Shown: positions 1 through 11,363, counted from the first letter of the stretch. The stretch is 64,000 bases of DNA from Notolepis coatsorum (GCA_963971535.1 OZ020598.1:98577674-98641673); one strand, 5' to 3'. The notes: a model not told the origin generated them from the sequence alone. Numbers and translations are program-made.

Positions 1-2
1 TA

Positions 3-202
3 CCTTTCCCAGCCGATTCCAGCTTCCTGCAAGCAAATTACTTCTGTATTTAGAGACTATCCGCCATTTTGAATTAGCGGTGCGTCGCCAGTTGTAGTCA
101 TATGAGGAGAGGGAATCCCAGAGCTCTCAATGAGCGTTGACATTTTTAAAAACAACCTTTCCCAGCCGATTCCAGCTTCCTGCAAGCAAATTACTTCTGT
201 AT
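3..202. repeat. Pair of 47-bp direct repeats
   Basis: Bases 3-49 and 156-202 are the same 47-bp sequence (starts CCTTTCCCAGCC, ends CTTCTGTAT), 153 bp apart. The spacer includes an AT-rich stretch and the words CCATTTTGAATTAG, which recur near 13303. The origin is unknown; the spacing would suit a short duplication or a piece of a larger repeat cut by the window edge. Confidence 0.8.
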
Positions 203-203
203 G

Positions 204-1440
204 AATCTTTTTTATTTCTCGGGATTCTCTATCACAAAACTGAACGTTATTGGCATAGATTGGAGCGCAGTTAGTGTGTCTACCTTCTGTGAACATTTAG
301 CAACCATCCGTGTTGCAAAAAAGGGAAATCACTTTTAGTGCTAATGAAATAGAGTAACATAGGTCTGAACTTGAGTTGAACTTGAGTACTAACATTTTTC
401 TGTAGTGGTTGCAAGATTCCATATTCCAATATTCCAGCATATAGGTATACGCTGGAAAACACTGGGGTTCCATAGCCTGAAGTCTTATGTAGTACAGGTC
501 CAAATATTATAAAATATTCAGAAATGGGTCTTTGAGAGACGTCCAAGTAAAACCTACGACAATTTTCTCTTTTCCAAAATCCAACTTTATGTGGCTTGTG
601 AAAGATGAGACTTGTTTGAACACTCATTGGTTACTTACTAGAAAGTATGTAATTCAATACATTTCTGTTACGAGTGCGCTTACTCAGCATGGTGATTGGA
701 ACCCAGATAGCAGAGTGAATACGAAAGAAGGCTTGAAATGATCAGATAAGAGATGACGTGGTGACGATAACATTGTTTTACTCACAAGACAGGATACACA
801 ACTGACAAACACAGGTAACATTTAGACAATGAACCAGCAAGTCTCTGCTGGTCCAGACACTTAATATACAAACTAATTAGAGACAAAAGGTAATTACAAA
901 CAGGACACAGGTGTGGTAGACAAACCTAACAGAACACAGAGCACAGAACACAGAGCACACAGGGGAAACAATAACAATAGAACAAACTGAGACCAACAGA
1001 CTAAAACACATTTACAAAACACAGACAGGGAAACACAAATCTAACAAAATGGAAACAACGACAACATAGACAACGAACATAACAAACATAAATGGCAGAT
1101 GACAATGTTAATTAGGTGCGTGAGCTGATGCCAGATCTGCCACATCTGGCTCAGCCCACCGGTTGCCAATGTTGTATTGTGAAGGGTATTGAAGGGGGGT
1201 TGTGAATGTCTGAGTCCTGGACCAACCAAACCGGGCGGAGGGTTGCCGGCTGGTCCCACAGGACCGGGGGAAGTGTTACACATTTCTTTATTTTCTGTAA
1301 TGTTTAAGCAAATGACTAATGATGGTAATTTGTAGATTTGTTTGTAGATAGTGTGACGAGTCTGGTGGTGTTCACACTCATCACGGTAAAAAAATAATAA
1401 TTCAAATGTCCACACAAGTGCAATATAAATCAATACGAAT
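204..1440. other. No recognised gene; AC-rich unassigned sequence
   Basis: Short open frames here match nothing I recognise. Bases 780-1080 are unusually rich in ACA words on the plus strand (CACAG, ACAAAC), as in decayed simple sequence or a transposon tail. No splice-bounded exon is apparent. Confidence 0.5.
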
Positions 1441-1466
1441 ATTTATTCATTACAGGCAGAATATAG

Positions 1467-2366
1467 TTAGATGGGCAAATAGAATGTTCGTAATACAGTC
1501 CGATCCAAAGCATGTTCAGCCAAAGACTCACCCCTTCTTCTTCTGGCGTGTGTCTTTAGACCTGCAGCTCCGTTGAGGCAAGCCGGTGTTTGGGGCAACT
1601 GGTGATGATATGTTCCACAGTCTGTGCAGGGGCTCCACACTCGCATGAGGCCCCACCTCTTCATTGAGGCGCCGTAGCGTCCGACGCCGGTCCTTAGGCG
1701 GTTGAGGGTTGTCCACTGCTTCCGGGGCAAGTCCTGACCAGGGACGTCCAGAGGGTCATTGATGAAGAGGTGCAGCCTGGATGGTTCTGCTGACCTCCAC
1801 TGGTTCCTCCATCTCGTCCTGACCCAGGAGGCCTTGGAAGCGTCAGATGGTGTTGTGTGGAGTAGCCTGTAGGCTTGCATGGAAAAGGGGCGCTGTGACT
1901 TTAGGCGCACACGTCGTGGTGTCTCTGTGGTGGTATTGTGAAGGAGGTGGGATGCACTGATCTGTGCCTTGCAGGAAAGGGCCAGTGTGGCTGCTTCTTG
2001 TCTGATGGTAGCCGGGGCAATACCAGCGAGTACGGGCAGTTGGTTTACTGGTGTGGCTTGTAGGCAACCAGAGACTGTCCGCAGGACGCTGTTGAGAACA
2101 ACATCCAGCTTCTTCACGTAGGTGCTACGGCACCAGACCGGGGCGCTGTACTCGGCGGCAGAGAACACCAGGGTCAGTGAGGAGATGCGCAGTGTCTTTG
2201 TTGAGGCTCCCCATGTGGTGCCGGCTAGTCGTCGTATCAGCGCGGCACGGGCAGTTGTTTTTCCCCTGGCACCTTCCAGGTGTTGTTTGAATGACAGTGT
2301 TCTGTCCAGCTTCACCCCCTGACACACCACAAACCGCCTGGGCCGGTCCTTTATACCGGCAGCCAT
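1467..2366 (-). mobile_element. LINE reverse-transcriptase C-terminal fragment (jockey/I-like)
   Basis: A 299-codon open frame resembles the region after the RT core of jockey/I-group non-LTR retrotransposons: VKLDRTLSFKQHLE near the N terminus (about residues 18-31), then RRLAGTTWGA, AEYSAPVWCRS (about 72-82) and a C-terminal CTDCG...QTPACL stretch that looks like the remains of a terminal zinc-knuckle region. The RT catalytic motifs (YADD-type) would lie upstream and are absent, so this is a 5'-truncated copy, the usual state of LINEs. It stays open over 299 codons, which suggests a fairly young insertion. The exact clade is inferred. Confidence 0.7.
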
Positions 2367-2439
2367 CAGTGTGCTTCAACCAAGGGCTCGGACGGCCGGC
2401 TCTGCTGCCAGGAGAACTATCGTTGTCAGAACTCTGGAC

Positions 2440-2640
2440 CTGAGAACTGGAGAACTAGAGACTCCCACGTGCACTCATTGTACTATCTTGTATTTTGTAC
2501 TTTTTATATTGTATTTGTATTTATATTTTATATTGTATCTATAGTATATATAGATACTGGACTGTATACGACTGTGAAGCCATGCTGCTTTGACACCTGA
2601 ATGTCCCCAAGGGGATTAATAAAGGATCATCTTATCTTAC
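2440..2640 (+). mobile_element. LINE-like 3' tail
   Basis: An AT-rich stretch ends in GGGGATTAATAAAGGATC followed by ATCTTATCTTA. A terminal GGATTAATAAAG with short tandem pentamers is typical of 3' ends of fish non-LTR retrotransposons. It lies on the opposite strand to the neighbouring RT fragment, so it belongs to a different insertion. There is no coding sequence. Confidence 0.4.
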
Positions 2641-2651
2641 CGTGTCCTGGT

Positions 2652-2832
2652 TTAAATGGTAAATGGCTGCATTTATATAGCGCTTTTATCCAAAGAGCCT
2701 CACATTTTACCCATTCGCAACCATGCCAGGTGCCAACCTGCACATCGGGAGCAATTAGGGGTTAAGTGTCTTGCTCAAGGACACTTTGACACACTGCCCA
2801 GGAGGAGTGGGAATCGAACCGGGAACCAGACG
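2652..2832 (+). repeat. Dispersed fish repeat (TTATATAGCGC type)
   Basis: Begins AATGGCTGCATTTATATAGCGC, followed by AATTAGGGGTTAAGTGTCTTGC and GTGGGAATCGAACCGGGAAC. This word order is a very common dispersed repeat in teleost genomes; the GAATCGAAC word resembles a B-box. Class assignment is uncertain. Confidence 0.5.
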
Positions 2833-2834
2833 AC

Positions 2835-2856
2835 TATATATATATATATATATATA
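2835..2856. repeat. (TA)n microsatellite
   Basis: A run of about 11 TA dinucleotides directly follows the dispersed repeat. Confidence 0.9.
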
Positions 2857-2939
2857 ATAAATAGCAAATTACTTTGGGTATGCAATCGACAGGCGTTTTA
2901 TGCTAAATGTGCCAGAAAAAACCTCAATCATTCATCATT

Positions 2940-3370
2940 TGATCGTCCTCAGATGAGTTTGCCAGCGGAGATTCCAATCATCGCAGTCCTCCATTCATCC
3001 GGTCAGTTCCGTAGAGCTCCCCACTCCTGCGTCCTTCCTCAGTACGTCCACGTATGTTGGCGTGGGTCTTCTTGGTTGGCGCCCGTGTGTTGGCTCCCAG
3101 AGCACTAGCTTGCTAGCTGGAAGTTCCTGGTGTCGGGGGCAGTGACCTGCAAGTTTCATCCTCCTGGATGCCACCTTGTCACTCAGCCTTGGTAGCCCCC
3201 CTGTACAGATGCTTGTTGGTTACATGCTCGTTCTGGTCGATGTTCAGTACCACATGCAGCATTCTGGTGAAGCATCCGTCCAGAGACTTCTGCAGGGTGG
3301 GCTTCAAGGTCCATGATTCACAGCCATAGAAGACTCCACGGTTGCTTGGAAGAAGCACATTTTGATGTGT
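2940..3370 (-). mobile_element. LINE RT C-terminal fragment
   Basis: Conceptual translation of the minus strand gives, with frame changes and stops, the words FFQATVES, LPRLSDKVASRRMKLAGHC, ASKLVLWEPTHGR and DWNLRWQ in order. This is the characteristic C terminus of a widespread non-LTR endonuclease/reverse-transcriptase ORF. The fragment is broken by stops (for example after NHGP) and is an old 5'-truncated copy. Confidence 0.65.
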
Positions 3371-3399
3371 CGGGGAGACTGGATTTCCACACGCTATTC

Positions 3400-3435
<36 letters not shown>
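3400..3435. repeat. (ATG)n microsatellite
   Basis: About 12 uninterrupted ATG/GAT trinucleotides. Confidence 0.9.
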
Positions 3436-3437
<2 letters not shown>

Positions 3438-3639
3438 TAGTTTATTTTCGGTCTTTGTTTACAGATCAATCAAAAACACACTTATGTGGACTTTCAAAAA
3501 AAAAAGAAAAAAAATCACAATATACATATTCAAAGTAAGCTCACACACAAACTCCAAACTCAATGACCGAAAAAAGGAATAGGCTGAAGCACATGCTTAT
3601 TTTTGCCTATTCTTTACAATTCTTAAAAATTAAATATAC

Positions 3640-4597
3640 TTGAACACATTCGGGACGGGCCACGTATATATCCGTGTTTCGAATACATGCTTAAAGGACG
3701 AGGACGGATATATCCGTGGCAAGTTGTTTTGGCTTTTATTCCATTTTAATAACCTATTCAAGGTCGCCGAGCTGCACTGCAGATGTACCCTACTCTTTGA
3801 ATTCAACAAAGTGCATTACCGGCCAGATCCTCTTAGGGGCGCTGTCGCGATAATGCAGTGTGCCCTGTGGCTGAACGGTGCATTATTTTTTTTTACTTTC
3901 AATGGAGTTTCCAGTTAGCTGGATTCTGGATGTGCAGCCTGTAGCTTGGAATACGTTTTGGATCGCGGATTTCACTATGCAATAAGGGGATTTATCATCA
4001 GCCAATGGACATATTGATCTACCAGATGGCGATCGATAACGGGGAAATGCTCGGGGGGATCCAACCGGCTCATGGTAAGATCTTTTTCACGTAAAGTACA
4101 GCCCGATCGGGCCTTGTTATGATACTCAACCAGGCGATCAGCGTATGTGGCTACTTAGACGAACACGGTTATTGGTAATCAATAATAAGAAACAACGTCC
4201 CCCGCCCCCCCCCCCCCCCTTTCATGCATACATGCTTGAGGATCGTGCCGATCATATGCAGTTTGAGTTTTAACTGTAGCTTATGTATAACGAAAATGCC
4301 ATTGGATATAACGTTAGTAGCTATTAGCCCTTTATCTAGCCTTCCAGGAAATATCCTAGCCAGAATCCCGTATAACGCTTATATTCACAGCGCTATAAAA
4401 TGAGAACATATTGATGATTTTTTTTTTCTTTAAGCCATTTTGAAGGGACGGTTTATGGTCTCAATTGACAATGAGAATGGACAGATAGCAATACTATAAA
4501 GTATAGATTTAGCTCTACAAACAGCCCCAAGTCTGTTTACATATGCTGGTTGTCTAGAGTGATATTAGACGCATCCCAGTGGCCGCCAATGTGTTAA
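3640..4597 (-). mobile_element. TTAA-type MITE, family B, inverted copy
   Basis: About 960 bp related, in opposite orientation, to the elements at 7166-7973 and 47520-48478. Shared stretches include ATTACCGGCCAGATCCtcTTAGGGGCGC and a block naming GCCAATGGACATAT. The right end is CAATGTGTTAA (TTAA at 4594-4597); the left end TGAACACATT looks like a mutated TTAACAC. TTAA target sites point to the piggyBac-type superfamily. It has no transposase gene. Confidence 0.6.
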
Positions 4598-4599
4598 TA

Positions 4600-4711
4600 T
4601 AAGAAAGAAAAACTTAAAATATGCTGCAAGATATAAAAAGAAAATTAAGAAAAACAAAAACAAATGTTTGATGTTTTACTCAAAACTGTACTCCTGAATT
4701 ACTTGAATCCT
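4600..4711 (-). mobile_element. LINE RT extreme C terminus (part 2 of split copy)
   Basis: On the minus strand this continues the LINE fragment at 5588-5790 once the MITE between them is ignored. The joined frame adds about 10 residues and a stop before an AT-rich tail. The boundary lies exactly at the MITE's TTAA. Confidence 0.5.
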
Positions 4712-5587
4712 TTAACACTTTCAGTGTCAGCAGGGGGCGCACGATTTAGCGCTTGAGTGCCAACACTCTATTCAATTTGAGGGCGAGCACATTTGCGAAC
4801 GCATAAACTATATCTTCGCCCATCGCTTATCAATGACTTACTTGCAGTCAACATTGTCGAAACGGATTGTTTTTTCATCGGTACATTTCCGTTTATACCA
4901 TTTTGAAAAACGCTTGTTTTTGGAAATTTCCAGATTTTTTTTGATTCTGTGATAAACGCCCTTTACTGTAGTACACAAAAAACATTGTGATTTTTTGGCC
5001 TATTTATGAATCGTTTTCAAATAAACGCTAGATTATTGATAGTATATGTGTACTTATGCACGCTAGAGAAGCGGGCTGAAAAGTCGATTATCTTATTTCC
5101 TGATCAGCACACACACACATACACATATAGGGCCCACGTTGATATATCTGTGAAAAAAACTCTGATTACCCCAAGACTGGTAAAATAGATTCCTTACCTC
5201 AGATCAGATGTTCTCCAAAAAGATTATCGCCATTCAAAATATCGATCGCGTTTATTGATCCAACGCTGGGTGCTCAAAACACATATTCCACGCTGTTCTG
5301 AGGGTCTGCCTGATAAGTAAAATGTGGATTCCGGATTTTCTTTTCCCCATGCGTTTTCATTCAGTCCAATCCAATGGGTGCATTATCATCCGGGAGACGA
5401 TATGGGGCGGTATTTTCCCTGTTTGAGCTCAGAGAGAGTCCCAGTGGTAACGTGAGGCTAGATTGATGAAAAATTAATGGAAATTGCTAATAAAAAAAAA
5501 AAATTAATAACGAGATTTCTCGTCCTTGGCACTGAACGGTTGGCATGAAATAACGAGAATTCTCGTCGTTGGCACTTAAAGTGTTAA
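4712..5587 (+). mobile_element. TTAA-type MITE, family A
   Basis: 876 bp, bounded by TTAACACTTTCAG on the left and CACTTAAAGTGTTAA on the right, so the ends are inverted and both carry TTAA. Internal landmarks shared with other family A copies (9330, 38264, 46877, 56270): ATCGCTTATCAATGAC, CGGATTGTTTTTTTATC-like, GAATCGTTTTCAAATAAACGCTAGA. No transposase is encoded. Confidence 0.75.
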
Positions 5588-5790
5588 GGCCTTTTTAAAT
5601 CTCCCCTGAGAAGTACACAACTTCAACCCGTCACTAAGGCTATTCCACAATTTAACTCCCAAAATTGAAACACATCTAGCTTTTACATTAGTTCTTACCT
5701 TTTTACATGTTTTAAGAATACCCAACCCTCTTAAATTATACTTTCCTTCTCTTGGTTGAAAGAGACATTGAATACAAACTGGTACAGTAG
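5588..5790 (-). mobile_element. LINE RT C-terminal fragment (part 1 of split copy)
   Basis: Minus-strand frame reads KYNLRGLGILKTCKKVRTN, then RCVSILGVKLWNSLSDG, then RFKKAL, the usual C-terminal signature of an L2/CR1-like fish LINE (GVKLWNSL is its hallmark). The frame runs into the family A MITE at its TTAA and resumes on the far side. The rest of the RT is missing. Confidence 0.65.
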
Positions 5791-6720
5791 GTTCTTACTC
5801 TTAGCACGAAAAATTAATGCCATGGAGTGTGTGTATTTTCTGGATAACGGACAGTTGGACTAATGGGCCTCCTTTTTAACTATTTGAGGGAAACGGCTGT
5901 CAAAATAATGGGCTGTCAGACATATGGCATGGCACCGATTCCATGGGGACGGGAGGCCAAAATACTGAGAAAATACCATGTGTTAAAAAATATCCATATG
6001 TGTGGGTATCACTAACTGTACAGCTCTCATCCTCTGTTTTTATGTTACTGTTCCGCTATCAAAATCCCTACTCTCTGCCCCTCTCTCTCTCTTAATTCTC
6101 TCTATCTCGCTGTTCGTCTTTCTCTCATCACCATCAAACAGATGTCTGTTATGGCTGTTTGTGATGGAAGAGCAGCCAAGAGTCATTACTCCTGCGTGTG
6201 TTGACACTCAAAAGTCACACACACAATTATGGTATATTCAATCTGTCATATAATTCTACCAAATCTGTCACCTAATTATACTGAATTTGTCACAGAATTA
6301 TAATGAATCTGGGCGCTTCAGCTGCTGCTATCGAATTCCCCCATTCCAACTGTTCATACCCTTCTGAACTCGAGTTTCCCTCAAGCATCCACTCAGTGAT
6401 TCCACGTGTAGGATTTGTCAGTAATTAGATGACATTCCACTGCTGGGGGGAGAGTGTCAGTGCTAGCATCAATAGCTTTCAGGGAGAGATGGAGTAACTT
6501 CATCTAGGCGTCTGTCTCTCTATCTGGGTCAATTACAATGTTTTCTTGTTTGGACCCAAGTGTAGAGAGGCGGAGGCAGGTTGAAGGTGTGGAAATCAAA
6601 GAGGCTTTACTGAAGGCTTCAGGCAGGAATAAACAAGAAATGACAGAGAAGGTTGGCAGCTGGCAACAAACAAATGACTAAGACTAAGAGACAGGGGCCT
6701 GGATTCACAGAACATTTCTT
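5791..6720. other. No recognised gene
   Basis: Contains a pyrimidine-rich stretch (6060-6130) and a short open frame with no recognisable similarity. Three imperfect copies of TCTGTCA(C/T)xxAATT words lie at 6240-6300. Confidence 0.45.
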
Positions 6721-6723
6721 AAG

Positions 6724-6985
6724 ATGAATGAATGAATGAATGAAAACGTTATTTAACAGATTGCAGAATGGGTACAATACAGTACGGCTCAATACACACA
6801 ATTGTTAACGGGATGCAGACCAGAGAAAGACGTTTGTCTTGTTTACATCAGGGTCCCCCATTTTCAATTCATAGTGACATTTATGACATACATGACATAC
6901 AGGTATTTAGTACTGTTACATTTGTGACATATACGATATGCAAATATACAGTACTGTTACCCATAGATCCTGACAGCATACATAT
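6724..6985 (-). mobile_element. Non-LTR retroposon 3' end with (ATTC)n tail
   Basis: Read on the minus strand, the sequence runs through GGACCCTGATGTAAACAAG, TCTCTGGTCTGCATCCC, TACCCATTCTGCAATCTGTT and ends in (ATTC)n at 6724-6743. Three related copies occur at 18480, 42100 and 63228. A tetranucleotide-tailed 3' end shared by dispersed 5'-truncated copies marks a non-LTR retrotransposon or its SINE; no coding region remains. Confidence 0.65.
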
Positions 6986-7165
6986 GATGGGGAGGGGACT
7001 GTACATTAGGAGGGGGTGGGTGGGTGGGAGAGAAATATACATAAGGTGGGGAGAGAATATATACATGCGGTGGGGAGGAGACTGTCTATTAGGAGGGGGT
7101 GGGGGTGGGGGGGTTTGGACATTTACGGTGACCAGTTTCGAATTGCAGCCTCCCGTAGGTGCTCT

Positions 7166-7973
7166 TTAACACTATGGCGTCCGGAACCCCACGGCGATTT
7201 AGGCCTCAGAGGACAGAGGATTGTAAACAAACCGATGTACTTTCTAAGAGCTTTATATATCATTTATAGTATTGCTATCTGTCCATTCTCATTGTCACTT
7301 GAGTGCATAAACCGTGCCTTCATAATGGCTTAAAGAAAATAAAAATCCATTGGTTGGTTGTCATTTTATAGCGTCGTGAATATAAGGTTTATCGCACTTT
7401 TCGTCTCGTCTTTTTTCCCGGGAGCTAGATAATAGGCTAAACGTTGGCGCCGTTATATCAAACGCCATTTCTGCTGTATATATACGAATGAAATAAAACA
7501 AACTGCGTAGCATCCGGACTATTACAGAGCATCTATGGATGAAATGGGGGCGGCGGGGAACGCCGATTAGTATTATTGATTAGCAATACAGTGTGCGTTC
7601 AAGTAGCCAATGTCAGTGATCGATCACGTTAGGTTTTAAAACAATGTCCAATCCAGCTGTAATTTGGGGGAATAGTATCCTACCGTCAGGCCATGTGGGT
7701 GTTCGGTTGGAACCGAGGCTCATATGATCCGCCCACAGACAGTGAAAAGAATATTTTTTTCAATCGCCCTCAATGATACTGCAGTGGAGCGATGGTGCCC
7801 CTAAGCGGATCTGGCCGGTATTGCATGTTTCGAAAATCAAATATGTGGGTAGGTCCTGCATGTCGATCGTGGACGTTTATAGCGTTATAAATATGGAATA
7901 AAACAATAACAACTCGGTCCTCAACGGGTGGAATCAAATCACAAGTTAACTCGTGGACGGTCCACAGTGTTAA
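7166..7973 (+). mobile_element. TTAA-type MITE, family B
   Basis: Bounded by TTAACACTATGGCGTCC and GGACGGTCCACAGTGTTAA; both ends carry TTAA and the terminal 12 or so bases are inverted repeats. It is closely similar to 47520-48478 but lacks about 130 bp present there (around 48057-48177). The preceding G-rich stretch 6990-7165 is also shared with 47391-47519. Confidence 0.75.
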
Positions 7974-8382
7974 ATGCCTGCTCCCGGGAGGAGAGGAGGA
8001 GACAGGACACACACAATGCAGACGAAACGAGAGGAAGACGAGAACCAGAATTGAATGGTGATGAAGGCCCTCCGCTCCTCCATGCCAAGATGACTACTGC
8101 TATGCTAATGCCAACGAAGACCAACCAGCTGAAATAATGATTTTGTAACACTGGAAACCATCCAGAGAAAGAGTGTGTATTATGATATTTCAGAGAGCGT
8201 TAAGACGACCACCATCAGGAAATCTTAAAAGCTCAATAGAATACCACTCCAACTTGCTCGTGTGTGGACTCCGATTCTTCTGCACAATACACACGCACCA
8301 GACCGGTGGTCTAACCAGACACGTAGCGAGAGAAGAGCAGAGTGCTAACCCAAATATACGACATGGAACCTAGGTATGTAAT

Positions 8383-8566
8383 TTCTTCTTTCCTTGTGAC
8401 AATATTGTCACCCACTGTAACTGAGAAGCCGTCGGAATTGCTGAGTTTGTTATTTGATCCGAAGAGAATGGACTCTGTTTTACCCAGGTGTAATGATAGT
8501 TTGTTATCAGCGAGCCAGGTGCAGATTCTGCCGAGTTCAGAGCTGAGGGTTTTTTCAACCTGTAAC
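8383..8566 (-). mobile_element. LINE RT fragment (L2/Rex-like)
   Basis: The minus strand encodes QVEKTLSSELGRICTWLADN directly followed by KLSLHLGKTESILFGS, the conserved stretch just after the catalytic YADD motif in L2/Rex1-like reverse transcriptases (INKLSLHLGKTE is diagnostic). The reading frame is open for about 60 codons and both sides are lost. Confidence 0.75.
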
Positions 8567-8570
8567 TTAA

Positions 8571-8835
8571 ATTATATAGACGGGTAATGTTTTGAACAAC
8601 TAACGTTACGTTTAGAAGCTTGCTGGCTAACGTTAGCTTCTAACTGTAGCAGGCTGCAGCTTGCTGGCTAACGTTAGCTTCTAACTGTAGCAGGCTGCAG
8701 CTTGCTGGCTAACGTTAGCTTCTAACTGTAGCAGGCTGCAGTTAGTTTACAAAACATTACCTGTCTATATAACGTTGAGGAACAAATTATATAGACAGGT
8801 CATGTTTTGAACAACTAACGTTACGTTTAGAATGG
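8571..8835. repeat. 41-bp tandem repeat between flanking direct repeats
   Basis: Three copies of a 41-bp unit (starts AGCTTGCTGGCTAACGTTAG) begin at 8617, 8658 and 8699. The array is flanked by near-identical direct repeats at 8571-8616 and 8786-8832 (TTATATAGAC, then ATGTTTTGAACAACTAACG), with an inverted partial copy between them at 8753-8775. Confidence 0.85.
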
Positions 8836-9329
8836 AAAATATCGTTAGCTCAAAGCTATCCCGGACAGTTTTCATCAACTTCCTGTCATTTAGAACTATG
8901 ATTTTATAGTGAAAATCATTACCAAAACGTCTGGAAAAACCTCACGGGAGCATTATAGACTCATACAAATGTACAAATGCTATAAGGTGGCAAGAAATGC
9001 ACTATAAACAATACTTTGCAGCGTCGTTTGTTGCGCTAGCTTCTGTTAGCCAGCATTAGCCTTAATTAGCGTGAGCAAGTAAACTAACAGTTAACGTTTT
9101 TACATGAAATGCAGCCCAAAAACCCTGCTGACAAACGTTTGCTTATTAAATACATTCTATACTATAATAATACAAACGTTTCATTGCCTCTCTGTGACGA
9201 CAAAGTTGTTTAAATAACGGGAGAAAAGTAGCTAAAACCAATGTATTTGGATGGGACAGGAAGTACCATTCGCAACCGGAAGTCAGCCGGAAGTGCCTAC
9301 TTTCAGGTTGTGCAAGTGGAGTCTAGCGG

Positions 9330-9649
9330 TTATTTGAAAACGATTCATAAATAGGCAGACAAATATCAACGTTCTGGAATATTCCAGTAAAAGGCGATTA
9401 TCACAGAATGGGCTGTTTTTCACCTAAAAACGGGTGCTTTTCAAAATGCTCTCAAACGGAAATGAAGCGATAAAAAACCAATCTGCCTTGACAACACTGA
9501 CTGGAAAATTATTCTTTGATAAGCGACGGGCAGATTAGACACAGCCATCATTTAAAACATAGATTAGGCGATATTAACGTTAACATTGGCGCCGATGGTG
9601 GCATTCAAGCACTAAGTCGTGCGTCCCCTGGTGGCACTGAAAGTGTTAA
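9330..9649 (-). mobile_element. Family A MITE fragment
   Basis: Inverted half-element: contains the family A words for AAACGATTCATAAATAGG and ATAAGCGACGGGCAGATTAG and ends with GGCACTGAAAGTGTTAA (TTAA 9646-9649). The other half is missing. Confidence 0.65.
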
Positions 9650-9745
9650 TGTTAGTTCAGTAAAGTAATTCAGTTAATTCATAATAGTTCAGTAATATTT
9701 CAATTCAGCGTGTGATGTTTTTCTGTGCCATATTTGTGTTAACAG

Positions 9746-9870
9746 GATAGTAATGCTGAGATTCTGCGCTCAGTAAGGCGCTTGATGTCCTTAATAAGCC
9801 CATCTGAAAGAGGAGGGGGTGCAGCTAGTGCTGCTAGTGGCAGTGTCCCTTGCCCCAGTCAGGAAATAAG
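9746..9870 (+). pseudogene. HECT-like gene, candidate upstream exon
   Basis: Bounded by AACAG on the left and AAG|GTTAAG on the right. One frame is open: SNAEILRSVRRLMSLISPSE then a G/A/S-rich stretch ending CPSQEIR. A low-complexity serine/glycine segment suits the variable N terminus of this family. The link to the downstream exons is inferred from strand, splice sites and position. Confidence 0.45.
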
Positions 9871-9999
9871 GTTAAGTGTTAAAACTACACTTATAATTAT
9901 GTGCACATAGATTATTTTGTTAACTTAACAATTACAGGCTGTGTTTACTGATTGTTGTTGGAAACAATCCTACAGGGAACAGAGGCCAGACCATCAGCC

Positions 10000-10880
10000 A
10001 CCAAGACCTTCAAGTTCTCTAACAATGGAAATGACAAGTTTCATAATTAGATTATGTACAGTAACTTGATCTGTCATGGTTTTTGCCTTATTTCACCTTT
10101 CTGTGAGGGACAGCTGTCTATTTTTGCTTTATTTCACCTCTCTGTGAAGGATAGCTGTCAATTCCTGTGCCCTGTGGTTAATTGCCTCATGGGTCGGCAG
10201 GTGTGTGGGCTTGATTGCACCTGATGCAGTGCAGCTGTGCCTATGGCCATGTGGAGTCTATTTAAGTTTGGAGATCGCAGTGTCAACTGCTTTTTCATTT
10301 TCCTAGTGTTGGCTGTCCTTTTGGTCACGCTCATTATATTGAAGTGTAGTCTGATCTCTGATTCAGAATTTAGCTTTATGGTAGTCACTTATTTTAGGCT
10401 ACTCACGTGATTCTACACATAAACTCCCTTAGTGGAGGTTTATTGTTTTACTTTTTCCAATATAAACTCCTTTATTAGGAGGTGTCCTTGTGGCTATACC
10501 TCTTTATTGAGAGTAGTCCTGTTTTTTGGGACTTGATTTATTTTCTTAATTACTCACTTTGAGGTTTCCACCTGTAAAGGTTGTTTTCTGTTGTTTAATT
10601 TTTCCCCTCCTAAAATATCTGCGTAAGCAGTCTAGTGGTTGTCCATTTCATGGATAACTAAGAGTCCCTGTTATCTGCTCATGACCCACACACACAGCCC
10701 TCACAGATCAGATAAAAACTGATATAGTATTAGTAATTATATATATTTATGTATATCACATTTTATCTAAGGCTAGGCAATATATCTATGTATCGACATC
10801 TTGATTTGAGTCTAGATATTGTAGTAATAATAATACGTGTCTTTTCCAAGTTTTAAAGGTTGCATTACAGTTAAATTATG
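10000..10880. other. No recognised gene
   Basis: T-rich intron-like sequence. The motif TTATTTCACCT(T/C)TCTGTGA(G/A)GGA recurs twice (10090 and 10129), and 10261-10300 resembles a short promoter-like TATTTAAG context; neither is assigned. Confidence 0.4.
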
Positions 10881-10885
10881 TAATT

Positions 10886-11363
10886 GAATTTTTTTTATCC
10901 ACTTTTTCTCCCATTTTCTATTTTTCTCCCATCCCAATTTCGTATCATCCAATTCAACCCTCCCCTGTCTCGAAACGCTGTTTCTTGCCTCCCACAAGCC
11001 GGCTGCAATGTGGACTAAGTCATACATAGCACGAGTCCCCTCCGATACTCGAGGTAACAGCAGTCGCATCTTTTCACCTGCGCTGCGCAATCTTTCAGCG
11101 TCAGGGGTCTGCGCTTTGGAGGGGCGCCACCCCCATCGCTTTCTGATTCTACTGCGCAGGCGCACCAACCGACATGTAGGAGTCGCTGTCCACAACGCCC
11201 GATCCCCACCCATCAGTTTCCCACCCCCTAATACTGCCAATGTGTATTAGTACGGACGACCAGCTAAACTGAAAGCAATGTGGAGCGCTGGGCTCGAACA
11301 GGCGAACCCAGCATCTCCAGTATTTGTGGTGAGCGCCTTGCCCACTGCACCACGTAGCCGCCC
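10886..11363 (-). mobile_element. tRNA-headed SINE, copy 1
   Basis: Inverted copy of the SINE at 37751-38229. The tRNA-like head (minus strand, right end) has A-box TGG(C)GTAGTGGG-like and B-box TGTTCGAGCCC words; the A-rich tail lies at the left as a T run. It is flanked by a 13-bp target duplication AAATTATGTAATT at 10873-10885 and 11364-11376. The minus-strand 142-codon frame inside has no known meaning. Confidence 0.85.

Noticed and set aside
3313..3582. 89-codon open frame with a Met run
   Set aside because: The frame is produced by the (ATG)n microsatellite and neighbouring A-rich sequence.
10812..11240. 142-codon minus frame as a gene
   Set aside because: It lies inside the SINE; related frames occur in the other two SINE copies because the DNA is the same.
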